Assembly: GCA_947627355.1 (NCBI GenBank)
Contig: CANQVX010000001.1
Coordinates: 62,001-126,000, forward strand
Direction: 5' to 3'
DNA: 64,000 bases
Source: an uncultured Bacilli bacterium
Lineage (GTDB): Bacteria; Bacillota_I; Bacilli_A; RFN20; CAG-631
A program made the translations under genes and the position numbers. Each line of letters starts with the position of its first letter. The first letter of the stretch is position 1. The notes beneath the pieces are model-generated. The model saw only the letters and a program-made list of their open reading frames with translations, was not told the DNA's origin and searched no databases. Of the stretch, positions 8,540-17,450 are shown one piece after another.

Positions 8540-11245
8540 ATGAAACTAAATAAAAAATTTGTTTTGCTTCCTGCTTTATTATTATCTTTAGTTGCTTGTA
8601 GCAAAAGCCAAAATAAAGCATTAGAACAAAGTAAACCTTTATCTGATTCTTTACAAACAGTTGAAGAAGTCGAAGCATATAAAGTTGTTTTACCAAATGA
8701 ATTTGGCGTTCAATTTTCAGTAAATAACGAAACTCCAAAAGCATTTGAAGAAGTTCGTTTATATGTACGCATTACTACTCCTCTATTAAAAAGAGTCGAT
8801 AGAATTACAATGAATGGCCAAGTTTTAAATGGCTATTATGTAGAAGAAGACAATGTTACAATTTACAATTTCAGAATGCCACTTAAAGAAAATGCTGTTA
8901 TCGAAGCAGATATTGCTGAAGTATATGAAATCAAAGTGGCTGAAGAAGTTAAAGATTATTTAACTTTAGATTATAGTGTTACACCTCGCGTCGCTGCTGA
9001 AGGTGAAACGGTACAATTTAAAGTTGCTACTTTCCCAGGTTATTGGTACAAATATGTAACTGCTGTTGAAGATGATGTTGTTCTTCAAGAACAAGGTGGT
9101 ATTTATTCATTTGAAATGCCAGCACATGCTGTTACTATTAGTGCAACAACTGGTGAAAATGAATTTACAGTTTATTTAAAAACAGCTGATGAAGAAGCTG
9201 AAGATAAAAACAATTATAGTTTCGTTGGTATTCAAGATGGACAAACTTTCGCTGTAGGCGAAGATGTAAACTTTACAATCAGTGTAGTTGGTTACAACAC
9301 AATGATTTCAAAAGTTATTCTTGATGGAAAAGCCGAATTAGAATTAGATGAAACTTCATCTCAATATAGTTTCAAAATGCCAGCATATGACGTTGAATTA
9401 TCGGCACTTTATGATACACTTTATCGTCATGTTCAAGGTGTTGATAGTGAACACTTCACTGTAGCACTTAAAACTCCAGATAGAGATTCTAAAGAAGAGG
9501 TTCCTCCTTTAATTCCGGTTGATCATAACTTATTGGCTAACGATGAAGTTTATATTGAAGTAACTGAAAAAGAAAGTGATGTACCACATAATTTTGTAGC
9601 AAACGGATTTAAGTTCAAAGCAGGTCCTGATGCTGAAAACTTAGTAGATATTGATCCACTCTATGTAAGAGAAATGAATTCAGGTTATAGATATGGTGAA
9701 TGCAGATATTTCAATCTTCCAAACTCAACAACAAACATCTATTACGAAGTAACTGTTGAAGAAGTAGAAGCTCCATTCAAAAACAACCCAATTATCGGTG
9801 AATATGATGGCGGATTTAGTCCTTCATCATACAATTATGGAGCACCATCTAACGAAAGCACAAAAATTGATGCTTTTGGAAAAATTGGAAAATATGCAAG
9901 CTCATCATATCAATTAACACAAGTAGATGAAAACGGCAAACATTATTCAAGTCCAAACGGGTACAATAAAGATTCACAATATTTCGTAAATGAATCTAAT
10001 GATGCAATTCTTTACCTCGTAGGAGCTTCTAGTTATGTGTCATATAAATATAATTCTAATATTACTTCTTATACTAGTAAGTATATTGTTTTATATTCTA
10101 AAGGAAGAGGACAATTATATACAAGTTCATCTACTGAAACATATGCAATTTATACCGGTTCAGCTGATTCCGTTAAAACAATCTTTATTCAAGCCCAATT
10201 TAAAAAATCTGTTGATTCCGAAGATGTTTATTCAACTGTATCGGTTTACTTTGATTTAACAACCGATGAAATTGTATGGGATGCAAAAGCAGAAATTCTA
10301 TCTGGCGATAGACAAAAAGCAAATAGCGTTGTTTCTATTCAACAAAGCGAGGGAACAGAAATTGTTAAATTAAAACTAACCTCTACTCCTAGTAAATACC
10401 TTAGCTCATCTGCTGAAATTGCTGTTGCATCTAGTGAAGCAGGAACTTACACTAAAGAAGGCGCAGATGATTTGGTTTTAGATGGTTTTGGCAATGGTAC
10501 TTTAGGAGAAGAAGCAATTACATACACAGTTAAGAAGGAAAATGTAGTTGTTGTTACAAAAGGTGAAGAAGAATTCACATACGTTCTTAACCCAGACGAA
10601 GGTACATATGATGAATATACCGCTCCAGCATTCTCATACGTTGGCAAAACATATAGTGGAACTTTCTATGATGAAGATGTTGATGAAAAAATGTCAATTA
10701 CATTCAATGGTGAACCATCTGACGAAAATAATGTTGATGTAATTCTTGGCTCATATGGCGATAAAACAATGAAATATACAATCGGCGATGATGATAAAAT
10801 AACATTATCACATAACGAAGGAAAAATTGTTTTAGTAAATCAAAATGGTGCTTTAAAAATTGAATCAGCAACAGGAAATTTGTGGGGAACTAGTTACTAT
10901 CTAACTGATGTAATTCTATCTTGTCCAGAACTTTTCTTAAATCAATATTATGTTTCAAGCGAAACAGGATTTACAATTGAATTCATTAAACCTGCCGACG
11001 CTAATGCAGGAACATTGGCTGCAAATGGAAATGTTATAGTTACAATTTTATCCAACCAAAGATATGGTGCATGGAGTATGACAAGTGAAGGAAAAATTCA
11101 CATTAAATTAGGTGATGGTTCGTTTGATTTAATTTCAAATGAAGATGGAACTGTATTAACTGTAGATAGTTCTAGTGTATCTGGAAATTTGTATGGCTGT
11201 TCTTCTGATTTAAGATACGATTCATACACTATTGAATATCGTTAA
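8540..11245 (+). CDS. Surface lipoprotein, paralogue of the preceding gene without the serine stalk
   Basis: This 901-residue lipoprotein has signal peptide and lipobox LVAC (Cys20). It aligns with its upstream neighbour almost throughout: YKVVLPNEFGVQFSV against YKVVLPSITGIEFSV, the shared LTLDYSVTPRVAA and GIQDGQTF segments, and the HVxxVDSEHFTV segment. It lacks the ~120-residue Ser/Thr tract. The ribosome site AAAGGAG is well placed and the genes are 20 bases apart, so they are probably co-transcribed from the promoter at 5429. The pair arose by tandem duplication followed by divergence of the C-terminal repeats. Function is unknown; adhesion or polymer binding is a guess. Confidence 0.8.
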   Translation: MKLNKKFVLLPALLLSLVACSKSQNKALEQSKPLSDSLQTVEEVEAYKVVLPNEFGVQFSVNNETPKAFEEVRLYVRITTPLLKRVDRITMNGQVLNGYYVEEDNVTIYNFRMPLKENAVIEADIAEVYEIKVAEEVKDYLTLDYSVTPRVAAEGETVQFKVATFPGYWYKYVTAVEDDVVLQEQGGIYSFEMPAHAVTISATTGENEFTVYLKTADEEAEDKNNYSFVGIQDGQTFAVGEDVNFTISVVGYNTMISKVILDGKAELELDETSSQYSFKMPAYDVELSALYDTLYRHVQGVDSEHFTVALKTPDRDSKEEVPPLIPVDHNLLANDEVYIEVTEKESDVPHNFVANGFKFKAGPDAENLVDIDPLYVREMNSGYRYGECRYFNLPNSTTNIYYEVTVEEVEAPFKNNPIIGEYDGGFSPSSYNYGAPSNESTKIDAFGKIGKYASSSYQLTQVDENGKHYSSPNGYNKDSQYFVNESNDAILYLVGASSYVSYKYNSNITSYTSKYIVLYSKGRGQLYTSSSTETYAIYTGSADSVKTIFIQAQFKKSVDSEDVYSTVSVYFDLTTDEIVWDAKAEILSGDRQKANSVVSIQQSEGTEIVKLKLTSTPSKYLSSSAEIAVASSEAGTYTKEGADDLVLDGFGNGTLGEEAITYTVKKENVVVVTKGEEEFTYVLNPDEGTYDEYTAPAFSYVGKTYSGTFYDEDVDEKMSITFNGEPSDENNVDVILGSYGDKTMKYTIGDDDKITLSHNEGKIVLVNQNGALKIESATGNLWGTSYYLTDVILSCPELFLNQYYVSSETGFTIEFIKPADANAGTLAANGNVIVTILSNQRYGAWSMTSEGKIHIKLGDGSFDLISNEDGTVLTVDSSSVSGNLYGCSSDLRYDSYTIEYR

Positions 11246-11265
11246 TTAATAAAATCCATTTATTC

Positions 11266-11305
11266 AAAAAAGATACGAATTTGTTTAATCATTCGTATCT
11301 TTTTA
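11266..11305. terminator. Bidirectional terminator between convergent genes
   Basis: AAGATACGAAT (11270-11280) pairs perfectly with ATTCGTATCTT (11291-11301). There are A residues on the left and T residues on the right, so it can serve both the lipoprotein pair and the methyltransferase. Confidence 0.85.
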
Positions 11306-11869
11306 TTTATGTCTTATCTTTAATATTCCATCACCGATATCTAAATACTCAACAACAAATTTATCGAGTGATTCAAGATATTTTATTAATTCTTGATTGT
11401 TATTATAATACTTTTCATACTTGTCTTTTGATACTCTTTGTTTAAAATCTTTTAAGTCCATGTTATCAATAATAATGGTTCCATTATTATTAAGTAATGG
11501 ACTAAACTTATCAAAAAACAATTTGTTTTTAAGTTTAGCCGCATCGATAAATATCAAATCAAAATTAGTATTCAATTCTAGTTTTGTTGCATCACCAAAC
11601 AATAGATTCACTCGACAATTTAAATCAAAATCAGTTATGTTTTCTTTACATATTTGATATCTATCATCACTATATTCAATAGTAGTGATATTGATATCAG
11701 TATTAGTTGCTAATAGAATACAGGTATAAGCTATACCAGTTCCTATTTCTAACATGCTAGAATAATTATTTTCTTTAATTATATTTATCATATAATCAAC
11801 TAATGGTTTTCTAGCTATTGGTACATAGTTATCTTTAGCATATTGTTCGATTTGTTCGATAGTTTTCAT
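11303..11869 (-). CDS. SAM-dependent O-methyltransferase (TrmR/YrrM-like)
   Basis: This 188-residue class I methyltransferase has the SAM-binding loop LEIGTGIAYTCILLA (about 41-55), the acidic residue after beta-2 (TIEYSD), LLFGDA, the FIDAAKLKNKLFF motif and TIIIDNMDL. The FIDAxK...IIDN arrangement is typical of the metal-dependent COMT-like family that includes the bacterial tRNA hydroxyuridine methyltransferase TrmR. At 188 residues it is shorter than the usual ~215. It is three bases downstream of the guanylate-kinase-like gene with a GAGGTAG ribosome site, so the two are co-transcribed. tRNA modification is likely but inferred from family resemblance. Confidence 0.75.
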   Translation of the reverse strand: MKTIEQIEQYAKDNYVPIARKPLVDYMINIIKENNYSSMLEIGTGIAYTCILLATNTDINITTIEYSDDRYQICKENITDFDLNCRVNLLFGDATKLELNTNFDLIFIDAAKLKNKLFFDKFSPLLNNNGTIIIDNMDLKDFKQRVSKDKYEKYYNNNQELIKYLESLDKFVVEYLDIGDGILKIRHK

Positions 11870-11872
11870 ATT

Positions 11873-12415
11873 CTACCTCGTAGATAATAACATACTATGA
11901 TATAGATTATAAATCTTATCGCCTAGTTGTTCGATTGTTAAAGTAGATGAATCAACAACAAAAGTTACACCATTCATATTCTTATCATAAAAAGCTATCT
12001 TATCATTAATGATTCTACTTTTAGCTAACTCTATGGAATCTTTTCTTTGTAACATTCTTTTCATTCTAGTTTCTTCATCACAATCAAGATAGAAAGATAT
12101 GATATGAGAATCATTTAAGGCTAGAAATGATTTAAAGCCATTAGGATCTAATATGATACAACGATCATCTTTGATGTCTTCTTTAGCTGTTCCATAGTAG
12201 TTTTGGTTATAATATGTAGTTTCCACAAAGAAATCTCTTTCTTTTAAAATAGCAAATTCTTCAAGGGAGATAAAATGATAATCAACGCCATTTTGTTCAT
12301 GGATTCTTTTAGGTCTAGTTGTATATGTAATGATTTTAGAAATATCATATTTTTGTTTTAAATATTTAGCTATTTCAGTTTTTCCTGAAGCACTGGCACC
12401 CATTAAAATAAGCAT
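11873..12415 (-). CDS. Guanylate kinase-like P-loop kinase
   Basis: The product is a 180-residue nucleoside-monophosphate kinase of the guanylate kinase family. It has the P-loop GASASGKTEIAKYL near the N-terminus, the GMP-site segments TYTTRPKR and NGVDYHFIS, FVETTYYNQNYYGT, and a lid segment RMKRMLQRKDS. The family transfers phosphate from ATP to GMP. It diverges from the textbook housekeeping enzyme and is slightly short, so it may be a paralogue whose substrate differs. A strong AAAGGAGATGA ribosome site precedes the start. It forms an operon with the methyltransferase downstream. Confidence 0.7.
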   Translation of the reverse strand: MLILMGASASGKTEIAKYLKQKYDISKIITYTTRPKRIHEQNGVDYHFISLEEFAILKERDFFVETTYYNQNYYGTAKEDIKDDRCIILDPNGFKSFLALNDSHIISFYLDCDEETRMKRMLQRKDSIELAKSRIINDKIAFYDKNMNGVTFVVDSSTLTIEQLGDKIYNLYHSMLLSTR

Positions 12416-12439
12416 TGATAGTCATCTCCTTTCCTTACT

Positions 12440-12448
12440 ATCTTAACA
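12440..12448 (-). promoter_or_regulatory. Possible extended -10 promoter for the kinase-methyltransferase pair
   Basis: The minus strand carries TGTTAAGAT, an extended -10 (TAAGAT at 12445-12440), about 25 bases before the start codon. The -35 is poor. Confidence 0.35.
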
Positions 12449-12533
12449 CGAATTTTTCAAAAAAAACACAAGAAATTCAAGTTAATTTTTATTATTTTAT
12501 ATTTAAAATAATACTTTAAATTTAGAGGCAAAA

Positions 12534-13430
12534 ATGATACACTACTACATAGAACGAAATGGGGTTTATATTTCTATGAATAAAGTAGTTATTGTTAGTG
12601 ATAGCACATGTGATTTAACAAAAGAATTAATCGAACAAAATGATATTAAGATCTTACCACTGTATGTGGTATTTAAGGACAAAAGTTATAAAGACGGGGT
12701 TGATTTAACTACAGATAAATTATATGAAATGGTTGATGAATTAAAGATGACACCTAAAACATCAGCTATCTCACCAATTGAATTTATCGAATTCTTTGCA
12801 CCTTATATTGAACAAGGTTATGATATTGTTTATACCGGTATTGGTAGTAAAATTTCTTCAACTTTACAAAATGCTGCAACAGCAGCTTTAGAATTTGAAG
12901 AAAATCGTATCTTTTTAGTTGATTCACTAAGTCTATCATCTGGCATTGGCTTACTTTTATTAAAGATGTGTAAGTTTAGAGATGAAGGAATGTCAGCTAA
13001 GCAAATCAAAGAAGAAGCTGATAAAATCGTTCCTAATATTCATGCTCAATTTGCTGTAGCTAGTCTTGAATTCTTACATAAAGGTGGAAGATGTTCAGGT
13101 ACTAAACGTTTCTTTGGTACCATGCTACGCGTTCGTCCAGTAATTAGACTTAAAGATGGTATTCTAGATCTAGATGATAAAGCTTATGGCCGTTATGAAA
13201 AAGCTCTAGATATCATGATAAGAGACATTATAAGTAATCAAGATAAACTTGACTATGAAAATGTTATGATTACCCATTCTTTTGGTGATGATGAAGCAAA
13301 ATATATCAAAGAACATCTACCAGAAGAATTAAAAAGCAAGATTGTTCATTTATATGAAACTCATGCTGGTTGTGTTATCAGCAGCCATTGTGGTAAAAGA
13401 ACCATTGGTATTTTATATATAACTAAATAA
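12534..13430 (+). CDS. DegV family protein (FakB-type fatty-acid carrier)
   Basis: DegV fold: VVIVSDSTCDL at the start of the conserved part, LPLYVVF, the fatty-acid site segment PKTSAISPIEFIEFF, and VDSLSLSSGIGLLL. Characterised family members bind a fatty acid and present it to the kinase FakA for phosphorylation before membrane lipid synthesis. The start is ambiguous. ATG at 12534 has AGAGG at good spacing, whereas ATG at 12576 gives the usual family N-terminus (MNKVVIVSD) but has only a distant GGGG. No fakA neighbour is present. The family assignment is firm; the lipid-carrier role is inherited from it. Confidence 0.9.
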   Translation: MIHYYIERNGVYISMNKVVIVSDSTCDLTKELIEQNDIKILPLYVVFKDKSYKDGVDLTTDKLYEMVDELKMTPKTSAISPIEFIEFFAPYIEQGYDIVYTGIGSKISSTLQNAATAALEFEENRIFLVDSLSLSSGIGLLLLKMCKFRDEGMSAKQIKEEADKIVPNIHAQFAVASLEFLHKGGRCSGTKRFFGTMLRVRPVIRLKDGILDLDDKAYGRYEKALDIMIRDIISNQDKLDYENVMITHSFGDDEAKYIKEHLPEELKSKIVHLYETHAGCVISSHCGKRTIGILYITK

Positions 13431-13453
13431 GTCGATATCCAATCGACTTTTTT
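13430..13453 (+). terminator. Terminator after the DegV gene
   Basis: AGTCGAT/ATCGACT (7 bp, loop ATCCA) is followed by six T residues. It overlaps the last base of the DegV stop codon and lies 17 bases before the next start. Confidence 0.75.
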
Positions 13454-13470
13454 AAAATGAGGTGAATCGG

Positions 13471-14631
13471 ATGAAAAAAGTAATAATTGTTGGTGGTGGT
13501 GCTTCAGGTTTATTTTTAGCCTGCTTACTTTCAAATAGTCCAAATTATGACATCACGATTCTAGAAAAAAACGATCGAGTTGGTAAAAAGTTATTAGTAA
13601 CTGGTAATGGTAAATGCAACCTATCAAACATAAACATGACTAAAGATTGTTATAACCATGAATTTGTTATTGATATGATTAACATGTTTGATGTAACTAA
13701 AACCATTCAATATTTCAAATCCCTAGGTTTACTTATTAAACAAGATGAACAAGGTAGATGTTATCCAGTAACTGAAAGTGCTAATACAGTCTTAGATATT
13801 TTAAGAAACACGCTTGAAACAAATCATGTTAATTGTATTTGTAATACTAAAATAGAAAACATTAAAAAAATAAATAATAAGTTTATTCTAACTGATAGTA
13901 ATAACAAAAACTATAGTTCTGATATATTAGTTCTAGCCTGTGGAGGTAAGACTTATTATCCATCTTGTAATGGTTATGACTTAGTAAATAAATTGAACAT
14001 CAAAACAACTAAGTTATATCCATCACTAGTAGGCTTAAAAGTTAAAGAAAACCTCGCTTCTATCGAGAATTTAAGATGTAAGGCTAGTATCAGTTTATAT
14101 CAAAATGATAAAAAGATTTATGAAGATAAAGGTGAAATCTTATTCAAGAAAAATGGTTTATCAGGTATTGTTAGTTTTCAAATATGTAGTTACTATAATC
14201 GTTTAGAAAATAAAGATAACTGTACTTTATTAGTTGATTTACTACCCGATTATGATAACGATTATCTAGTTAACTTTTTAAGTAATAGACATACTTCATT
14301 TGATAAACTATTAGATGGCATCTTATTAAAAATGATTGCTAAATATGTTTATAAACAACTTAAACATAATGATATCAATGAATTAGTTTATCTAATTAAA
14401 CATCTACCACTTAGTATTGAATCAAGTTATGATTTTAACACTGCTCAAGTGACTTCAGGTGGTGTTTTATTAGATGAAATAAATATAACTACCATGGAAA
14501 CAAAAAAGATAAAAGACTTATATATCATTGGTGAATTATTAGACGTCGATGGTATTTGTGGTGGTTATAATTTACAATTTGCTTGGTCTAGTGCTTCTAT
14601 TTGTGCTAAGCATATCGAAAGGAATGAATAA
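13471..14631 (+). CDS. HI0933/YhiN-like flavoprotein (NAD(P)/FAD-dependent oxidoreductase)
   Basis: This 386-residue flavoprotein has the FAD-binding GGGASGLFLACLL at the N-terminus, the highly characteristic DRVGKKLLVTGNGKCNLSN, LVLACGGKTYYPSCN, and the C-terminal DVDGICGGYNLQFAWSS. These are signatures of the HI0933 family, whose members are often labelled aminoacetone oxidase-like. The physiological substrate is not known. The start at 13471 is chosen for its GAGGTG site; a GTG nine bases upstream is in frame but lacks a site. It is followed one base later by a membrane-protein gene, so the two are probably translated from one message together with the HAD gene. Confidence 0.88.
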   Translation: MKKVIIVGGGASGLFLACLLSNSPNYDITILEKNDRVGKKLLVTGNGKCNLSNINMTKDCYNHEFVIDMINMFDVTKTIQYFKSLGLLIKQDEQGRCYPVTESANTVLDILRNTLETNHVNCICNTKIENIKKINNKFILTDSNNKNYSSDILVLACGGKTYYPSCNGYDLVNKLNIKTTKLYPSLVGLKVKENLASIENLRCKASISLYQNDKKIYEDKGEILFKKNGLSGIVSFQICSYYNRLENKDNCTLLVDLLPDYDNDYLVNFLSNRHTSFDKLLDGILLKMIAKYVYKQLKHNDINELVYLIKHLPLSIESSYDFNTAQVTSGGVLLDEINITTMETKKIKDLYIIGELLDVDGICGGYNLQFAWSSASICAKHIERNE

Positions 14632-14632
14632 G

Positions 14633-15427
14633 ATGAAAAAAACTAAAGAAATCATCTTTTATAATAAAGATAAGATTAGTGTTCAAGAAAAAGATGATAA
14701 GTTTAATGTGCTAGATGAAAACCAAAAGAAAGAATATTATCAAAGCATAGAAAAAGAAATTGAAAAGAAAGATAAAGCTCGTAGAATATGTTCCCATACT
14801 ATTTTCTTTACTTTAGCCGTTCTTGCTATCATCTATGGTATCTTTGGTAAGAAAAATCAAACATTCTGGTTCTTTTTATTCTTATTAGTCTTTGCTGTTT
14901 GTTGGGCTTTGCTATATTTTATTCTAGGATTATTTTGCTATAAAAAGATTGAAATCAATTGGCATTTCAAGGACTTTAAAAGTCCACTTGATAACAAATG
15001 CATAGCCTATGCTGGTTCTCATTATCGTGTTTATGTCGATAAATACTCAAAATATTTAGGTAATGTTGATTTCACTTATACTCCTAATGCTAATAAAAAA
15101 AGAAGAAAAATGGTTGGCTTTGCTAAAGTTATGCCATCTAAATATAAAGGAATAATCTTCAATGGAAAGATTAAAAGTAATATACCTTACTTTGCTTTCT
15201 ATATGCGTCAAGGAAAGAAGTTATGTTTCTTTCCAGGCTTTGTTTTATATCTAGCTGGAAAAGATACTAAAGTTATTTCATATAGTGAATTTGTGATAAA
15301 TAAGGTTGAAAGTGATAGTTCTTCATTTGCTTATCATAAAGTAGAACTAGGCTATCAAGATAAGATACTAGCTACTTTCTATATCAGTAATAACTTTAAT
15401 ATGAACTTCTTCAATTTTAAATTTTAA
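14633..15427 (+). CDS. Unknown membrane protein with two transmembrane segments
   Basis: This 264-residue protein is not recognised. A charged N-terminal ~45 residues is followed by two adjacent hydrophobic segments (around TIFFTLAVLAIIYGIFG and FWFFLFLLVFAVCWALLYF), then a ~165-residue soluble, basic, beta-rich domain containing KRRKMVGFAKVMPSKYKG. The layout suggests a membrane-anchored protein with a cytoplasmic C-terminal domain. It starts one base after the flavoprotein stop with AAAGG upstream and lies 13 bases before the HAD gene, so it belongs to that three-gene operon. The frame stays open upstream inside the flavoprotein gene, but no credible start is there. Confidence 0.7.
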   Translation: MKKTKEIIFYNKDKISVQEKDDKFNVLDENQKKEYYQSIEKEIEKKDKARRICSHTIFFTLAVLAIIYGIFGKKNQTFWFFLFLLVFAVCWALLYFILGLFCYKKIEINWHFKDFKSPLDNKCIAYAGSHYRVYVDKYSKYLGNVDFTYTPNANKKRRKMVGFAKVMPSKYKGIIFNGKIKSNIPYFAFYMRQGKKLCFFPGFVLYLAGKDTKVISYSEFVINKVESDSSSFAYHKVELGYQDKILATFYISNNFNMNFFNFKF

Positions 15428-15440
15428 GGATGGATTTATT

Positions 15441-16220
15441 ATGAAACAATTAGACAATATAAAACTTTACTTGCTTGATATGGACGGCACTGTCTATTTA
15501 GAAAACACCTTGTTAGATAAAGCCTTAGAAACCATTAACTATCTAAGAAAAAAAGCAAAAATAGTGTTTCTAACGAACAATTCATCAAAAAGTGCTACCT
15601 CTTATATTGAAAAACTTCATAAATTAGGTATTGATATCACTAGTGATGAAATCTATACTTCAGGTCAAGCAACCTGTGAATATCTAAATAAACATTTTAA
15701 AAATAAAAGCGTTTATCTAGTAGGAACAAAAGCACTAGAAGATGAATTCAAAGAATATAACATACCTTTAAATGATACTAATCCTGATTTAGTAGTACTA
15801 GGTTATGATACAACCCTAACTTATGAAAAATTAGTAAAAATAACCACATTTATAAATCAAGGTAAGACTTATATTGCAACCCATCCTGATATCAATTGTC
15901 CAGCAACTCCTTATTATGTTCCTGACATTGGTTCATTTATCTCATTAATTGAAAAAAGCACTAAAAGATTACCCGATATGGTATGTGGTAAACCATATAC
16001 CATTATGGGTGAAACCTTAATGAACCGTTTCAATCTAAAATGTGATGAAATAGCTATGGTTGGTGATCGTTTAGTAACTGATATAGCCTTTGCTAATAAC
16101 AATGGTTTTCTATCCATTTTGGTTTTAAGTGGCGAAACAAGCCTTGAAGATTACAATAACCAAGATAAAGTAAAAGCAGATATCATATTAGATTCAATCA
16201 AAGATTTATTGAACAAATAA
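15441..16220 (+). CDS. HAD superfamily subclass IIA phosphatase (NagD/AraL-like)
   Basis: The 259-residue HAD hydrolase has motif I LLDMDGTVYLE with the nucleophile and general-acid aspartates, motif II FLTNNSSK, motif III lysine in CGKPYTIM, and motif IV MVGDRLVTDI. The alpha/beta cap between motifs II and III marks subclass IIA, whose members dephosphorylate small sugar phosphates, phosphoglycolate or p-nitrophenyl phosphate. The true substrate cannot be read from sequence. The start has AAGGATGG at good spacing. It is the last gene of the flavoprotein-membrane protein-HAD operon. Confidence 0.9.
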   Translation: MKQLDNIKLYLLDMDGTVYLENTLLDKALETINYLRKKAKIVFLTNNSSKSATSYIEKLHKLGIDITSDEIYTSGQATCEYLNKHFKNKSVYLVGTKALEDEFKEYNIPLNDTNPDLVVLGYDTTLTYEKLVKITTFINQGKTYIATHPDINCPATPYYVPDIGSFISLIEKSTKRLPDMVCGKPYTIMGETLMNRFNLKCDEIAMVGDRLVTDIAFANNNGFLSILVLSGETSLEDYNNQDKVKADIILDSIKDLLNK

Positions 16221-16358
16221 TCCATTCTATCGATAAATTTATTGATTTCTTTGAATATATTTTCTATAATTTAATTGTCAATAAGAAAGCGTGTTTAAAT
16301 TATTCTGTTATCGATTTCATTGTCGATGGCCTCCTTCAAATAACACCTTTCTTATTTA

Positions 16359-16390
16359 AATGGAGTGTCTTAAAAAACATTCCATTTTTT
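16359..16390 (+). terminator. Terminator downstream of the HAD gene
   Basis: AATGGAGTG pairs with CATTCCATT (9 bp, one wobble) and is followed by T residues. It lies 140 bases after the HAD stop; the DNA between (16221-16358) shows no gene. Confidence 0.65.
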
Positions 16391-16398
16391 ATAATAAA

Positions 16399-16455
16399 GT
16401 AAAATGAGGCTAAAAAACGAGGCTAAAAAATGAGGCCAAAAAATGAGGCTAAAAA
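16399..16455. repeat. Four-copy 13-bp tandem repeat
   Basis: Units of the form AAAAAATGAGGCT are repeated four times with one-base variations (cgaggct, tgaggcc). The tract lies between two terminators in a non-coding stretch. Confidence 0.8.
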
Positions 16456-16484
16456 CCTTAAACTTGTTTCAGCATCTTTTATAT

Positions 16485-16520
16485 AAAAACGGCAAAATCT
16501 ATTAGGACTTCGCCGTTTTT
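16485..16520. terminator. Bidirectional terminator, mainly for the DUF4926 gene
   Basis: AAAAACGGC (16485-16493) pairs with GCCGTTTTT (16512-16520). It lies just downstream of the small minus-strand gene. Confidence 0.7.
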
Positions 16521-16550
16521 ATATTTGTTTGTTACGTGTTGGGTAATAAT

Positions 16551-16763
16551 TTAATCTACATCAATACATCCATTTCTAGTATAAATATAATCTAGTTTCA
16601 GATAATCTTTTGAAATAGTATAAACATCGATTGTATCTCCGTTTTCATCGATAAATTCTACTTCATAATAATCTTCGTTATATTTATCAACGATGAATCC
16701 TTCTGTACCGACTTTTAAATCTTGAAAAGGTTTGATTAATGTTACACCATCTAGAAAATTCAT
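16551..16763 (-). CDS. Small DUF4926-like protein
   Basis: This 70-residue acidic protein has the pattern VTLIKPFQDLKVGTEGFIVD followed by YYEVEFIDENGDTI. It matches the short DUF4926 family, with a conserved G-x-x-G-x-I-V turn and a YEVEF strand. The family is a small beta-barrel-like protein of unknown function, sometimes found near toxin or regulator genes. A perfect AAAAAAGGAGG site precedes the start. A 14-bp inverted repeat lies immediately upstream, and the next gene is an HTH regulator on the same strand, so regulation by that protein is plausible. Confidence 0.65.
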   Translation of the reverse strand: MNFLDGVTLIKPFQDLKVGTEGFIVDKYNEDYYEVEFIDENGDTIDVYTISKDYLKLDYIYTRNGCIDVD

Positions 16764-16785
16764 ACAATTACCTCCTTTTTTCTTA

Positions 16786-16829
16786 TCTCTAGATGATAAA
16801 ATTTTTTTATATTAATTATCATCTAGAGA
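16786..16829. promoter_or_regulatory. Perfect 14-bp inverted repeat upstream of the DUF4926 gene
   Basis: TCTCTAGATGATAA (16786-16799) and TTATCATCTAGAGA (16816-16829) flank a 16-base AT-only spacer. A third partial copy, TAGATGATAATTATA, follows from about 16836. It sits about 25 bases before the start codon, where it could be an operator or an mRNA hairpin. Confidence 0.55.
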
Positions 16830-16855
16830 CACAGATAGATGATAATTATATTTTA

Positions 16856-17218
16856 CTATTCAGCATTTACTTTCAAGATTTGAAAAATAGAAGAAACCTC
16901 GCTATCAGTTAGTGCTTTCAATTTCTTTTTAAATTCAATTGCAAGTTTTCTTTTACTTAAGTCAAGATTAATCAAATCAATTCTAACAATGTTTTTAGAA
17001 TTACAATATGCATTGTAAAAATCTTTTTTTGCTTCTTCGTCTAATGAATAGTGTAAAGATAATTTTTCAAGCCATCCATCAGGTATTTGTTTTTTTCCAC
17101 CAAGCACTAAAGAAACAAAAGCTGCACTAACATCAAATAACTTGGCTATGTCTTTTAAATTTTCATCTCTATCAATCATTAATTTTCTAACGACTTTCCC
17201 AAATGCTGTGTACTTCAT
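16856..17218 (-). CDS. XRE-type HTH transcriptional regulator
   Basis: The 120-residue protein has an N-terminal helix-turn-helix: FGKVVRKLMIDRDENLKDIA, then LFDVSAAFVSLVLGGKKQIP. The remaining part is helical (SLHYSLDEEAKKDFYNAYC) and ends with a basic dimerisation-like region. The start at 17218 is favoured because the AAAGGATGG site sits upstream of it; an ATG at 17230 overlaps that site. A 17-bp palindrome lies about 75 bases upstream, as expected for autoregulation. The DUF4926 gene lies downstream on the same strand. Confidence 0.8.
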   Translation of the reverse strand: MKYTAFGKVVRKLMIDRDENLKDIAKLFDVSAAFVSLVLGGKKQIPDGWLEKLSLHYSLDEEAKKDFYNAYCNSKNIVRIDLINLDLSKRKLAIEFKKKLKALTDSEVSSIFQILKVNAE

Positions 17219-17291
17219 TATATAATCCATCCTTTTACTACACTTTTATTTAAGCTCTTTAATTTTTAAAAGCAACCCTGTTTTTCATTAA

Positions 17292-17308
17292 TTTACCAAC
17301 TTGGTAAA
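17292..17308. promoter_or_regulatory. Palindromic operator candidate of the XRE gene
   Basis: TTTACCAA-C-TTGGTAAA is a perfect 17-bp palindrome between the XRE gene and the divergent ATPase gene, a position and size typical of XRE-regulator operators. Confidence 0.55.
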
Positions 17309-17412
17309 ATTATGACAAAAAGCAATATTGTATTTGAAACTTAAACAAGACTTTTATGATTTAAAAATTAAACAAATTAAAATTGAGTAAATATACACTT
17401 AAATGCTGTTTT

Positions 17413-17441
17413 TTGAAAAAAATCGCAAAATATAGTAACAT
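17413..17441 (+). promoter_or_regulatory. Promoter of the degenerate DUF4143 ATPase gene
   Basis: TTGAAA (17413-17418) and TAACAT (17436-17441) are 17 bases apart. The transcript would begin near 17449, at the first of the two direct repeats. Confidence 0.5.
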
Positions 17442-17450
17442 TTAAATACA

